A stretch of 50,023 nucleotides of DNA from Francisellaceae bacterium (GTDB lineage Bacteria > Pseudomonadota > Gammaproteobacteria > UBA6186 > Azoamicaceae): NCBI GenBank assembly GCA_018703155.1, contig JABJGS010000031.1, forward strand, positions 1 to 50,023, in the 5' to 3' direction. The translations under genes and the position numbers were made by a program. Shown here piece by piece: positions 1 through 8,271 of the stretch (within the stretch, counting starts at the first letter, position 1; each line of letters begins with the position of its first letter). Below the pieces are notes generated by a model, which ran no database searches, was not told the DNA's origin, and saw only the letters and a program-made list of their open reading frames with translations.

Positions 1-2
1 AT

Positions 3-728
3 ATTGCCCACAGCATTCACGAATTTCTGCCTTACTGCCTACACATTAAACAATCTATCGATGCTCAAAAACTTCCCGGGTATGAAGCAGGACTGTTCTA
101 TGTACAAGACGCCGCCCCACAACTAACACCAACATTTATCGATGCCGAAGCATCACATACTATTTTAGATGCATGTGCAGCTCCAGGAGGAAAAACTTCT
201 CATTTAGGAAGTGCTTTTCCCAATACACTAATTACTGCTGTTGATAACTGTCCAGAGAGAATAAAGTTATTAGAAGCCAACCTCAAGCGCCTTGACATGC
301 AAAAAAACATTAACGTTCTATGTACAGATCTCAGTGGCGCCAATGACTGGGCTCAAGGAAACTTATTTGATTACATTGTTATGGATGCGCCATGTAGTGC
401 CACAGGCATCATTCGCCGCCAACCAGATATCAAAGTAATAAAAGACTTAAAAGCAGTACAAAATATTGCAGAAATATCTAATAAAATTCTACACAATTTA
501 TGGAACCTACTGAAGCCTTCGGGGAAATTTCTATATGCTACATGCTCAATAATGAGTGCAGAAAATTCCCTACAAATTAAAAGTTTTCTCGCAGAACAAA
601 GTAATGCTCGCTTAATAGATATTAGCCACAAAATTCCTGATAGCATCAATACTGGTTATGGACAACAAATATTACCTGGCACCCACAACATGGATGGCTT
701 CTTCTACTGCCTATTAGAAAAAATATAA
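3..728 (+). CDS. rsmB: 16S rRNA (cytosine-967-C5) methyltransferase RsmB, 3' part
   Basis: The reading frame is open from the window edge, so the 5' part of the gene lies outside; about 241 codons are present. It methylates C967 of 16S rRNA using S-adenosylmethionine. The visible catalytic domain has motif I (DACAAPGGKTSHL, codons from about 165), motif IV (DAPCSATGIIRRQPDIK) with one conserved cysteine and motif VI (YATCSIMSAEN) with the second, the usual pair of the RsmB/Nop2 m5C methyltransferase family. The first methionine at 297 is internal and not the real start. In Pseudomonas rsmB lies next to trkA; here trkA is about 10 kb downstream, with accessory genes in between. Confidence 0.93.
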   Translation: MAHSIHEFLPYCLHIKQSIDAQKLPGYEAGLFYVQDAAPQLTPTFIDAEASHTILDACAAPGGKTSHLGSAFPNTLITAVDNCPERIKLLEANLKRLDMQKNINVLCTDLSGANDWAQGNLFDYIVMDAPCSATGIIRRQPDIKVIKDLKAVQNIAEISNKILHNLWNLLKPSGKFLYATCSIMSAENSLQIKSFLAEQSNARLIDISHKIPDSINTGYGQQILPGTHNMDGFFYCLLEKI

Positions 729-747
729 TTGTTCTATGTACAAATAA

Positions 748-1230
748 CAGAGAAAATCAGAAGACACAATATTGCCTTGGAAACATACTAAACCTTGGCA
801 GGACATTGATAATGATGATACCCAAGGCATTAAAGAGACCTTAGATACTGCCAACCTTTAATCTAGCAAAACAGGTGACAATCTAAGTTATGTTGACTAT
901 AAACAAACCGAAACTTTTAATATCCAACATGATAAATATAAGATAGGTTATCCTTGTCCTGTGGAGTGCGGTGGACGGCCATGGAATGGCTTACCTGGTA
1001 ATATTATTAAAATTACAGTCCAAGGTTTTGCTCGTGTTGCTCATTACAGACTAGAGAAACTGCATAGTCCTCAATGTTCTTTAAAACAAAGTATAGAGCG
1101 TGACTTAAGTATTTTTCCAGAAACACTCCTTGAAATGCTACAAGACCATAAGGAAAAGCTGATTTATGTATTGAAACAAATCATGCGTCTGATGATAGCT
1201 TGTCGATCTACCAAAGCACCTCGGCCATGA
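748..1230 (+). pseudogene. Decayed IS66-type transposase fragment
   Basis: One frame runs from 748 to 1230, interrupted by a TAA at 859-861 and with no proper start. The middle part (YPCPVECGGRPWNGLPG...ITVQGFARVAHYRLEKL, then PQC) resembles the zinc-binding segment of IS66 TnpC transposases, where a Cys-x-x-Cys-type motif is followed by a GQ-rich strand and a second cysteine pair. The rest of the transposase, including the DDE domain, is missing. It starts just after rsmB and marks the left edge of an accessory block. The family assignment is from recalled motif similarity and is moderate; that this is a non-functional remnant is well supported by the stop and the short length. Confidence 0.5.
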
Positions 1231-1251
1231 CAAATTAATACCGCCTTTTGT

Positions 1252-2304
1252 TTATATCCCCTGGTTAAGCTTTTCTTTTTTTGCATAATCTAAAATACTT
1301 AATTCACTTTCACCAACACCGTCACGAAAATCATTTTTATAATTCTTAAATGCCCCATTTTTATCTACATAATGTAATAATATTTGCACCTGCCGATTTG
1401 CTGTTAACTTGTTACGCCAATGCACATTGCTAATGCCCCGATAAATAAGAGCATCTCCAGGATGTATATTATAAGAATCATTCGTAGAACCAGACTGAAT
1501 ATAAATGGGCCAGGAATAATCAGCCTCGTTCACGTTAGACTTATCTAAGTTAACACATATTGAAACGGTTATTTCACACGAGTTTCGGTCATGATGTTTT
1601 GGCAAACTCTGTCCTTTGCTGTAAACACGACACGTTGAATATGTTGGCCACAGCTCAAGGCCTGTATATGCCTCTATCACCGTACAATATGAAGAAAGCA
1701 ACGATTCAATCAATGTGTCTCCATATATAGCCCTGGAACCAGGAACTTGGTGGTCCCTGCTTTCTTCATAAAAATCTTGCCTATATTTGGATAAGATATA
1801 CCCCGACAACAACCCCAGCAACGGCTTGGGAATAGCTTGTTGGACGACAATAGGTTCTTGCGCTCCATTTTCACATTTATTAGCTTGTATATCCTTGTTT
1901 AATGTTAAGAAAAAATAATTCAACATATTGCTGTACTGTTGTAATACCTTTGTGTTTTTTGATGTTGTTCTTAATTTATAGCGCTTCAAATGATATTGAA
2001 GATGAGTGAATACAGAATATATTAATGGAGATGCAACCAAAACTGCAACACTATAGACCAGGCAATATAAAACACTGCCATATACTAGATAAGTAAACAC
2101 GACAATAGGTATTATACTTATTTTACCGCATACAATATAAACACCGACATAAAGAATTAATGATAACAATGTATAATTATCCAAACCTTTAAATAAAGTA
2201 AAAAAACCCAAACAAATGCCGAAAACCATTACAATCAAGCTTGCTTTTTTTATAGTGTACAATAAACTATATTGCATATTTTTTAAAAGAAAATATTTCC
2301 CCAT
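1252..2304 (-). CDS. Membrane protein with C-terminal 2OG-Fe(II) oxygenase-like domain
   Basis: 350 residues. The first ~115 contain three to four hydrophobic segments (VMVFGICLGFFTLF, LLSLILYVGVYIVCG, IIPIVVFTYLVYGSVLYCL and following), suggesting a membrane anchor. The C-terminal part looks like a prolyl-4-hydroxylase-type 2-oxoglutarate/Fe(II) oxygenase fold: KHHDRNSCEITVSI supplies an H-x-D iron motif (H237, D239), NVHW a distal histidine (about H295) and NRQVQIL a possible 2OG-binding arginine about ten residues later. The substrate is unknown. It stands alone on the - strand between the IS66-like remnant and the kinase pieces. The fold call is from motif pattern only; the membrane anchor is plainly visible as hydrophobic runs. 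Confidence 0.6.
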   Translation of the reverse strand: MGKYFLLKNMQYSLLYTIKKASLIVMVFGICLGFFTLFKGLDNYTLLSLILYVGVYIVCGKISIIPIVVFTYLVYGSVLYCLVYSVAVLVASPLIYSVFTHLQYHLKRYKLRTTSKNTKVLQQYSNMLNYFFLTLNKDIQANKCENGAQEPIVVQQAIPKPLLGLLSGYILSKYRQDFYEESRDHQVPGSRAIYGDTLIESLLSSYCTVIEAYTGLELWPTYSTCRVYSKGQSLPKHHDRNSCEITVSICVNLDKSNVNEADYSWPIYIQSGSTNDSYNIHPGDALIYRGISNVHWRNKLTANRQVQILLHYVDKNGAFKNYKNDFRDGVGESELSILDYAKKEKLNQGI

Positions 2305-2665
2305 AGAAAGTCATCCCTAAGCATATAATAACGTTCTGTGTTGTACATGCTTTTGTCTGAAACATAAAAACACTCTTACATTATGAACCCAGCGCTCTAT
2401 TATTAACATTCATATAATCACATTTTTCAAATATATAAAAGACACAGCCAACCTACATCTTTACTTCAGATACTTCAAGCATGGTTATTTGTATATATAA
2501 TAACAACATGAGCAAACCCTGGAGCCAGTCAGCATATGCATATCAACATATAATATTTATAATTCTAGTTATGACTCATATACATTAAGTTTGATGATAT
2601 ATTTAATATTCATCTCAACTATAAATTAAATCTTTGATAACACTTAAATCACAGCCCATGCATCT
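2305..2665. other. AT-rich intergenic stretch, no gene seen
   Basis: 361 bases between two - strand genes, very AT-rich. I see no ORF, tRNA or strong promoter. AGCCCA...TGGGCT around 2655-2678 forms a 6-bp stem that overlaps the end of the kinase frame, but it lacks a T-run in the right place, so it is at most a weak terminator. Confidence 0.4.
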
Positions 2666-3694
2666 TTATTTGGGCTTTAGGCGGCCTTTTTTATGGGGCT
2701 GGCTATCTATATCCGCGGCTGGTGTACTTTGAACATTAGGACTATTAATAGCACTTCCTGTTTTCGGCATCTCCCCCTTTTTATTACTTTGAGTATGAAG
2801 CATCATTCTCTCTGGATCAGAAGCATTAATCTCATTTACATTTTCTTTATTATAACTGTCCATAATATTCCAATCCGTCCCCTCCGCAACATCAAAACCA
2901 TAAGGCGTATCCCAATCATTATCACTATAAGATTTAGGCACTCCCAAACCATTAAAATGTTCAATATTATCCTGGACCAACCCAAGCCTCTTTTCAGCCT
3001 CCATTAAATCCATTCTGCTTCTAGGATCTGTAGCCTGCATTGCATGTACTATCTCCAACATCTCATTTAATTGTTGTGTTACATAGCCTCCATCAGGATT
3101 ATCAAATTTAACGGGCAATCCACATGAAGCATATTCTCTCATGGCAACATAGTCTTCCTCAGAAACATCAGGACCCACAACCGATAAAACCTCTGACACT
3201 GCCAAACGTGATGCCAACATACATTCTATTGTTTTTCCCAAAGCATATTTATCAGTCGCATCGCTGTATTGAAATTGATGATATGCAGGGCTATCATAAA
3301 AATATGGTATTTCATTTTCCCTACCACTATTTTTCATTTTGGTCATTAGAGCAGTAATCTCTTTAGTTTTTTCTAGAAGATTCTCCCTATGTGCCAAGGC
3401 CACATCCGGACTCCTAATATCACCGAGGCCTAAAGCCTCTAGCGCCTCAGGGGGCATGTAGTTTAATGTTCCCATTGGGCTATCTGTACCCACATCACTA
3501 CGAACATCTGGGCTTTGCATTGAGACCCCATAATCAAATATGTTCACCTCTATTTCACCATCTACATACGCTATTTTTATGTTTTCAGGTTTAAGATCAC
3601 GGTGCAGAATACCTTTTTCATGTAACCTTGCAACTTCAAGAGCCATTTTCCTCGCAACACCACACATCTCCACTACCTCATTACTCGATAGCAT
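2666..3694 (-). CDS. Ser/Thr protein kinase, C-lobe piece of a split gene
   Basis: 342 residues from an internal methionine. It contains the catalytic core of a eukaryotic-type protein kinase: HRDLKPEN catalytic loop (H31-N38, catalytic D33), a DYG magnesium motif (D54, in place of DFG), an activation segment ending GTLNYMPPEAL, and the conserved aspartate helix (DKYALGKTI). The tail after ~240 is Asn/Ser/Lys-rich and unlike known domains. The same frame continues upstream for 16 codons to an in-frame TGA at 3743-3745, beyond which the 3743-4267 piece lies in the same frame. Alone it lacks the ATP-binding N-lobe, so it can only be an active kinase if joined to the two upstream pieces. Probably a pseudogene fragment or the product of recoding. 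Confidence 0.72.
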   Translation of the reverse strand: MLSSNEVVEMCGVARKMALEVARLHEKGILHRDLKPENIKIAYVDGEIEVNIFDYGVSMQSPDVRSDVGTDSPMGTLNYMPPEALEALGLGDIRSPDVALAHRENLLEKTKEITALMTKMKNSGRENEIPYFYDSPAYHQFQYSDATDKYALGKTIECMLASRLAVSEVLSVVGPDVSEEDYVAMREYASCGLPVKFDNPDGGYVTQQLNEMLEIVHAMQATDPRSRMDLMEAEKRLGLVQDNIEHFNGLGVPKSYSDNDWDTPYGFDVAEGTDWNIMDSYNKENVNEINASDPERMMLHTQSNKKGEMPKTGSAINSPNVQSTPAADIDSQPHKKGRLKPK

Positions 3695-3742
3695 ATGTGC
3701 TTTTGTTGATTTTTCATTACGCCTCTCTACCGCGTTATCATC

Positions 3743-4267
3743 TCACAACCTATCTCTTTTGATATGCTGCATGTTATCTTCTATTGCTCCACTCCTAGGG
3801 AAAAAACCACACATTTTAGCTTGCGCTTCTCTTTTAGCAATAAGCTGTTGCAGCAACTCAATATCATCTATAACCTCCTCGGGTGCACTCTTTATTGTGC
3901 TTACCTCACCTATTGCTGCTGGAACCCTTCTAAATGTTCCTGAATCTTCATCCTCGACGGAGGGGACCTTTCTAAACGTTCCTGAATCTTCAGCCTCGAC
4001 GGAGGGGACTCTTATAAATGTTCCTGAATCTTCAGCTAATGTCTCAGATAAGGAATTAGCATCTAAATTAAATGTAGCAACAGGACTAGCACGCAACGCC
4101 TCAGTAACATTCACCCCTATAAACATATACTGACTGAGATCCTGCCCAGGAAGAAGCTTCATAATAGATAGTATTGCATGGCTATTAGGCAACTTAATTG
4201 CTTTTTGAAAAGATCCTGGTGCAGCAATATTAGCAATATGTGTCTCCTGCTCAATTGCGGATAACAT
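3743..4267 (-). CDS. Middle piece of the split Ser/Thr kinase (alphaC to hinge, plus repeat insert)
   Basis: 174 residues in the same frame as the C-lobe piece, separated from it only by the TGA at 3743-3745. EEMLSAIEQETHIANI fits helix alphaC of a kinase N-lobe and SIMKLLPGQDLSQYM fits the strand-5/hinge region. A long insert follows, with three tandem copies of a 14-residue unit (EDSGTFIRVPSVEA and variants). Upstream the frame is open to about codon 10 before the ATG, so it overlaps the N-terminal piece and can be joined to it by a -1 shift at 4279-4285. There is no independent function to expect. An AGAAGAG just ahead of the ATG could allow re-initiation, but this is speculative. Confidence 0.6.
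   Translation of the reverse strand: MLSAIEQETHIANIAAPGSFQKAIKLPNSHAILSIMKLLPGQDLSQYMFIGVNVTEALRASPVATFNLDANSLSETLAEDSGTFIRVPSVEAEDSGTFRKVPSVEDEDSGTFRRVPAAIGEVSTIKSAPEEVIDDIELLQQLIAKREAQAKMCGFFPRSGAIEDNMQHIKRDRL
3921..4038 (-). repeat. Three tandem 42-bp units coding for a 14-residue repeat
   Basis: On the + strand the core TTCCTGAATCTTCA recurs at 42-base spacing with flanking TCGACGGAGGGGAC. It encodes EDSGTFxxVPSVE-type units in the kinase insert. The period is a multiple of three, so copy changes keep the frame. Confidence 0.85.
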
Positions 4268-4605
4268 CTCTTCTTGCTTTTTAAAGCATATAACTCACCA
4301 CTTTCAACTTCTTGTATTAGCATTACCTCACCATATGCACCGCTACCGAGCTTATGACCAGTTTGCACATACACCCTTCCGTCACTTTTATATAGGTTGC
4401 CAGAAATATAGTTACAATCTTCTTCTGAGACCGCCAATCCCTCCTTAAAAGCAAAGCTATATAATTCCTCTTTTGTTAACACATCAATGCTCGGATCAGC
4501 TTTAAAGGCCTCTATAAGCGCTATTACCCTAGGATTTCCAAGGTCAAGAACGTTGCCATTTTCAAATTCTCTGTCTTTGATATAGTCCGAAAGCTTTGCT
4601 GGCAT
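4159..4605 (-). CDS. N-terminal piece of the split Ser/Thr kinase (glycine loop and ATP lysine)
   Basis: 148 residues. The first ~75 have no recognised domain; then TGHKLGSGAYGEVMLIQEVESGELYALK gives the glycine-rich loop (GSGAYGEV) and the strand-3 lysine of a protein kinase N-lobe (about residues 80-109). After K109 the frame runs into unrelated sequence (RCYPQLSRR...) and stops at 4159, while the kinase homology continues in the -1 frame. An AGAGG about seven bases ahead of the ATG makes this the true gene start. It is divergent from the ankyrin-like gene at 4709, with 103 bp between. With a -1 shift the product would be about 287 residues to the TGA at 3743, and 646 codons in all if that stop were read. 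Confidence 0.7.
   Translation of the reverse strand: MPAKLSDYIKDREFENGNVLDLGNPRVIALIEAFKADPSIDVLTKEELYSFAFKEGLAVSEEDCNYISGNLYKSDGRVYVQTGHKLGSGAYGEVMLIQEVESGELYALKSKKRCYPQLSRRHILLILLHQDLFKKQLSCLIAMQYYLL
4279..4285 (-). promoter_or_regulatory. Candidate -1 slippery heptamer T_TTA_AAA
   Basis: Read on the - strand in the N-terminal kinase frame, the codons are GCT TTA AAA AGC. T_TTA_AAA is a canonical X_XXY_YYZ heptamer, and a -1 slip here gives ALK-KQEEMLSAIEQ, which joins the kinase homology. A purine-rich GGTGAG lies about 8 bases upstream as a possible Shine-Dalgarno-like stimulator. A plain one-base loss in the A5 run would leave the same picture. Confidence 0.4.
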
Positions 4606-4708
4606 ATTTGCCTCTAGGTCTGATAAAACACTATTCTACTTATTAAAACTTAGACAAATTTTATAAAAACTGTTATATCCTTAAACATAAACTTATGGAA
4701 ACATTAAG

Positions 4709-5122
4709 ATGCTTACACACTACAGCTCAACAGGAGCGGAGTTTAACCCTGGTAGGCCATTGCGCTCTTTTAGGATCCTAATAGAATGTTCTGACTTTGA
4801 CACGTTGGTGAAAACAATAGAGCAATATCCAAGTATGCTAGACGTAATCAACACTCCGGATCCTGACGCACGCAACAGAACTCCGCTGAACCAAAGCATT
4901 CAAATGTATTTGAATTGTGTTGGTGATCATAAAAAAAACAGACACTTAGGTATAATTAATTTTTTATTATTAAATAATGCAGATCCTAATGTTACTACCC
5001 CATCGGGCAAGAACATTTACTCTTATGCTGTAGATTTCCCAGACCTAGCTGCAGTATTAGAGAAGAACAAGATGTCATCACCAGGACAACCTTCAACTCC
5101 TGTGCGGCCGAATACAATATAG
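4709..5122 (+). CDS. Small ankyrin-repeat-like protein
   Basis: 137 residues, no signal peptide or membrane segment. Two to three ankyrin-like units are visible: FRILIECSDFDTLVKTIEQYP, then NRTPLNQSIQMYLN...HLGIINFLLLNNADPNVTTPSGKNIYSYAVD, with the typical TPL opening and the LL..NADPN helix-to-turn pattern. The final 15 residues are Pro/Ser/Thr-rich. Ankyrin repeats bind proteins and, in intracellular bacteria, often occur in secreted effectors; that role here is inference. The start is the first ATG; the ribosome site is weak. It is divergent from the kinase pieces and lies upstream of the 917-residue exported protein. Confidence 0.68.
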   Translation: MLTHYSSTGAEFNPGRPLRSFRILIECSDFDTLVKTIEQYPSMLDVINTPDPDARNRTPLNQSIQMYLNCVGDHKKNRHLGIINFLLLNNADPNVTTPSGKNIYSYAVDFPDLAAVLEKNKMSSPGQPSTPVRPNTI

Positions 5123-5449
5123 AGCTTGGCCAGATTAAATTAATGGTAATTTAAGTTTCTTCTAAGTTAATGCCATAAAGATAAAATATTAGCATAAACT
5201 GAGAATAAAATTCTTTGTTAAATAGTTCGGTGTAAATTAAATTGTCAGAAACCTTAAGGTTGAAAATCACAAAATTAAGCTTGAGATGATTTTCCAGCCA
5301 TATAATTTAAATTTATAAGCAGATTTATCCCCGCCACCCAGCTCCATGTAGGTCACACATAATTAATAATATTTTTCCATGTTAAAGAAACTTAATTCTA
5401 CCTACCCGTGTCAAACATGTGTTATTTTGAAAAATATTGAGGTTCTATT
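5123..5449. other. AT-rich intergenic stretch with one inverted repeat
   Basis: 327 bases with no supported gene. GAAAATCA at 5262-5269 and TGATTTTC at 5287-5294 form a perfect 8-bp stem with a 17-base loop, of unknown role. A GAGG at 5439-5442 serves the start at 5450. Confidence 0.4.
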
Positions 5450-8203
5450 ATGAGACAGCTGTTAAAAACATGTGTTTTGTGGGCTCTTATAATTACCCCA
5501 AGTCTGGGCTATGCGAACGATAATTCAACTTACTCTATAACCTACATAAACCCAGCCTATCAAATAGAAGCCACTGATCCTAATCATCACTGGGCCCCTA
5601 AGCTAAATGAAGCCTATGCAAATGAGTACACTAAAGAGTATGTGGGTCCTGGCTTTTTTAACTGGGTAGAACAAGTCAAGACGCTACCACAAACCCACTA
5701 TATCGATTTAAATAATCTTGCAGACTTTAAACAAAAATTTATCCACCCCAATATAGCCATCAACGAAAGCACTGGTAATAAGCACCCCAAAGGTATGGAG
5801 CTATACGTTATGGATTATAATGGCGACTTCTACATCCATCCTAAAATCAAGCCTAAAACAGGTGTTACAGGCTTTAATCACTCATCATTATTACATGCCG
5901 GACCACTATCCTCCGCTGGTTTTTTACACTTTAATGAGCACGGCGAAATATTTGCTGTCGATAACTATAGTGGTCATTACCACCCAGATGATACTCAAAT
6001 AATAAACGCCTTAGATTCACTGAAAAATAAAGGGATAGAACTAGAAAAGATAGATCTCTATAAAAGAATATCTTCCGATAGCTTTGATAAAAACATCTAT
6101 AACGCTCAAACCTGGTATGACCAACATAAACAACTTCTCTCTAATGCTAAATTAACCGACATGATCATCTATGACTTATACCACAGTATTTCCAAGCACA
6201 ACCTAAACGGTGCATTTGTCGTCGGCGGAGGTATCGCATATGACTCTAAAAACTACATAACAGGCAAGGCAAACGATATAGACAGCATGCTTGTTTTTGC
6301 TAATAGGCAAGATATGGATGAATTCATAAAGTCCACATCAAAAGAAAAGCTAACTGAACTTTTCAATTATGACAACCTCACCTATTTCAACAAAGATGAA
6401 ATAGATTTTTTCCTTGATAACAACATAGAGGTTATGCGTATCTCAGGAAAAATAAAAGGCCTTAAAGTAACCATCAAACTTATAAATGCGAAGGCTCTAG
6501 AAGAGGCGGGACCAGACACACTATTTCAAGTGATGTCCAAAGGTAAAGACAAACGAGTATTTTATGGCCGCTCATTAAAAGGCGACCCAGTAACTATAAT
6601 GATAATAAATCAAAGCTTTAAAGATAAGGATGATGTTGACTCATATGTTATTTTAGATAAAAATTATTACTCTTTTAATGACTCATATGTTCCAGGCCTT
6701 ATAACTGATTTTATAATCACAGCCAAAGCAATTAAAGATTACAACGGCATATTTAACAAGTTACAACATGAAATGCACAGCCAATTTGTACGTTTATTAC
6801 AAAAAAAGGGATGTGTTCGTGAAAATGAAAAACTAACTGCTTTTTTTGTAAGAGAAGATAGGTTTTCCGAACAGTATAAAAACAACCTTATTAAACAGCT
6901 TGGCGCGCACAGCAACGGTATAATCACTCAAACCCCATCTTGCTTAACCCCGCCAAATCATGGATACATAGTAGAAATCAATCCAAAATTATTTTCCAAA
7001 CCCATAGTCAATTTTAAATATACAAAACCTGAAAAAATTTCCACACCTCAATTCCCGAGCGATATGAAATCTTTATTGCAACATGCCGCCAACGAAATGA
7101 ACCCGCCTATATTACAAAAAATTTACATTTCTCCGCTTAGTGAAGAAGAAAGAGTATTCACTTCAAACATCAACTCTGGAAAAATTTTTCATGGCAAAAT
7201 CAACACGGAAGAGCATCGCGAATATTTTTATAAATTCATGCGAGCAGATGACCCAATGTCTATAGCAAATGAAGCCCTTAATATGCCAAACATAGTTCAA
7301 CTATTTGACAATACAGTAGAGCCTGTTTATGTAGACCCTAAATATAGATTTTTTTTAGCCCCATGGATTAATGGTAAAACTTTGGCTGAATATATTACCG
7401 TCGACCTAAATAAAAACAAAGACACTGTTTTCAAGGTGGAATTAACTCGAGCTGAACAAACCATCAAATCATATATCGCATCCATGAAAACAGTACAAGA
7501 AATAGATTCATCAACCCAGCCCATTCACAGGCTTTATTATGACAGGATTACGGGAAAAAGAATGGAAGACTTTTACTCAGGAAAAAATGTGCAATTACCT
7601 GGGAACCAAAGCATCAACTTCGACACCCTGAAACATTATTCTTTTTTAATAAATGGCCATGAGTATCCACCTCTCAGTGAAATTATAAATAATGCCACCA
7701 TTTATCTAGATCCCACTTTTTTAAACGACAAAATAAAAATCTATGGACTTGCAGACAATCATTCTGGCAATATTATTATCGACACTCAAGGGCAATATTA
7801 TACAATTGATTATGAGTATGCAGGAATTTCTCACCCGGCTCAAAATTTAACTAAAACTATATTTAATGACTCTTTCACTAAATTGTTACATGGAAATATA
7901 AACAGTAAAAATCTTGAGAAATTCATAGTAGACACAAAAAACAAACAAATCATTATTGACCATAATTATGTTTTAAGTAATGAGGAAATTGCTTTGCTTA
8001 AAATGAAAATAGAAGGGGTTCTTGATGCGGTGCGATATATAGCTAGAGCACAAAACCTCAATGTTGATGATTGGGATAATATACTTAAAGCATCGCTGTT
8101 TGTTGCGGGGTTTCTAACCAAAGACTTGCTTGCATATTCACCTGAACAAACAGCCATCTCTTTTGCATTATTAGTGAAAATTGCCACTGATGGACCACTA
8201 TAA
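5450..8203 (+). CDS. Exported three-part protein: IQM-like, nucleotidyltransferase-like and phosphotransferase-like regions
   Basis: 917 residues. A clear Sec signal peptide (MRQLLKT, hydrophobic to LGYA, cleavage likely after A22) points to export. Region 1 (about 115-200) has FNHSSLLHAGPLSSAGFLHFNEHG...NYSGHYHP, a pattern I recall from plant IQM proteins and some bacterial effector-like proteins. Region 2 (about 250-345) has FVVGGGIAYDS...NDIDSMLVF, like the GG and D-x-D strands of a nucleotidyltransferase fold. Region 3 (about 590-800) looks like an aminoglycoside-phosphotransferase/kinase-like fold: FLAPWINGKTLAEYI hinge, GLADNHSGNIII catalytic loop (D and N) and TIDYEYAG metal site. The start has GAGG at 5439-5442. 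All three region calls are motif-based. An effector or toxin role is an inference from export, architecture and neighbours. Confidence 0.62.
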   Translation: MRQLLKTCVLWALIITPSLGYANDNSTYSITYINPAYQIEATDPNHHWAPKLNEAYANEYTKEYVGPGFFNWVEQVKTLPQTHYIDLNNLADFKQKFIHPNIAINESTGNKHPKGMELYVMDYNGDFYIHPKIKPKTGVTGFNHSSLLHAGPLSSAGFLHFNEHGEIFAVDNYSGHYHPDDTQIINALDSLKNKGIELEKIDLYKRISSDSFDKNIYNAQTWYDQHKQLLSNAKLTDMIIYDLYHSISKHNLNGAFVVGGGIAYDSKNYITGKANDIDSMLVFANRQDMDEFIKSTSKEKLTELFNYDNLTYFNKDEIDFFLDNNIEVMRISGKIKGLKVTIKLINAKALEEAGPDTLFQVMSKGKDKRVFYGRSLKGDPVTIMIINQSFKDKDDVDSYVILDKNYYSFNDSYVPGLITDFIITAKAIKDYNGIFNKLQHEMHSQFVRLLQKKGCVRENEKLTAFFVREDRFSEQYKNNLIKQLGAHSNGIITQTPSCLTPPNHGYIVEINPKLFSKPIVNFKYTKPEKISTPQFPSDMKSLLQHAANEMNPPILQKIYISPLSEEERVFTSNINSGKIFHGKINTEEHREYFYKFMRADDPMSIANEALNMPNIVQLFDNTVEPVYVDPKYRFFLAPWINGKTLAEYITVDLNKNKDTVFKVELTRAEQTIKSYIASMKTVQEIDSSTQPIHRLYYDRITGKRMEDFYSGKNVQLPGNQSINFDTLKHYSFLINGHEYPPLSEIINNATIYLDPTFLNDKIKIYGLADNHSGNIIIDTQGQYYTIDYEYAGISHPAQNLTKTIFNDSFTKLLHGNINSKNLEKFIVDTKNKQIIIDHNYVLSNEEIALLKMKIEGVLDAVRYIARAQNLNVDDWDNILKASLFVAGFLTKDLLAYSPEQTAISFALLVKIATDGPL

Positions 8204-8271
8204 ATCATAAAGATATTGACCTAGACAATATAAGTTGGGTATATTATACAAAAATTAAGGCAAATAAACAT

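Noticed and set aside
3540-4133. A 197-codon + strand ORF opposite the kinase pieces
   Set aside because: Its sequence is the antisense of the kinase catalytic region and repeat; the - strand holds clear kinase motifs, so this is a shadow.
8213-8231. ATATTG/CAATAT stem after the 917-residue gene as a terminator
   Set aside because: All A/T-rich six-bp stem without a T-tract; weak in this AT-rich DNA.
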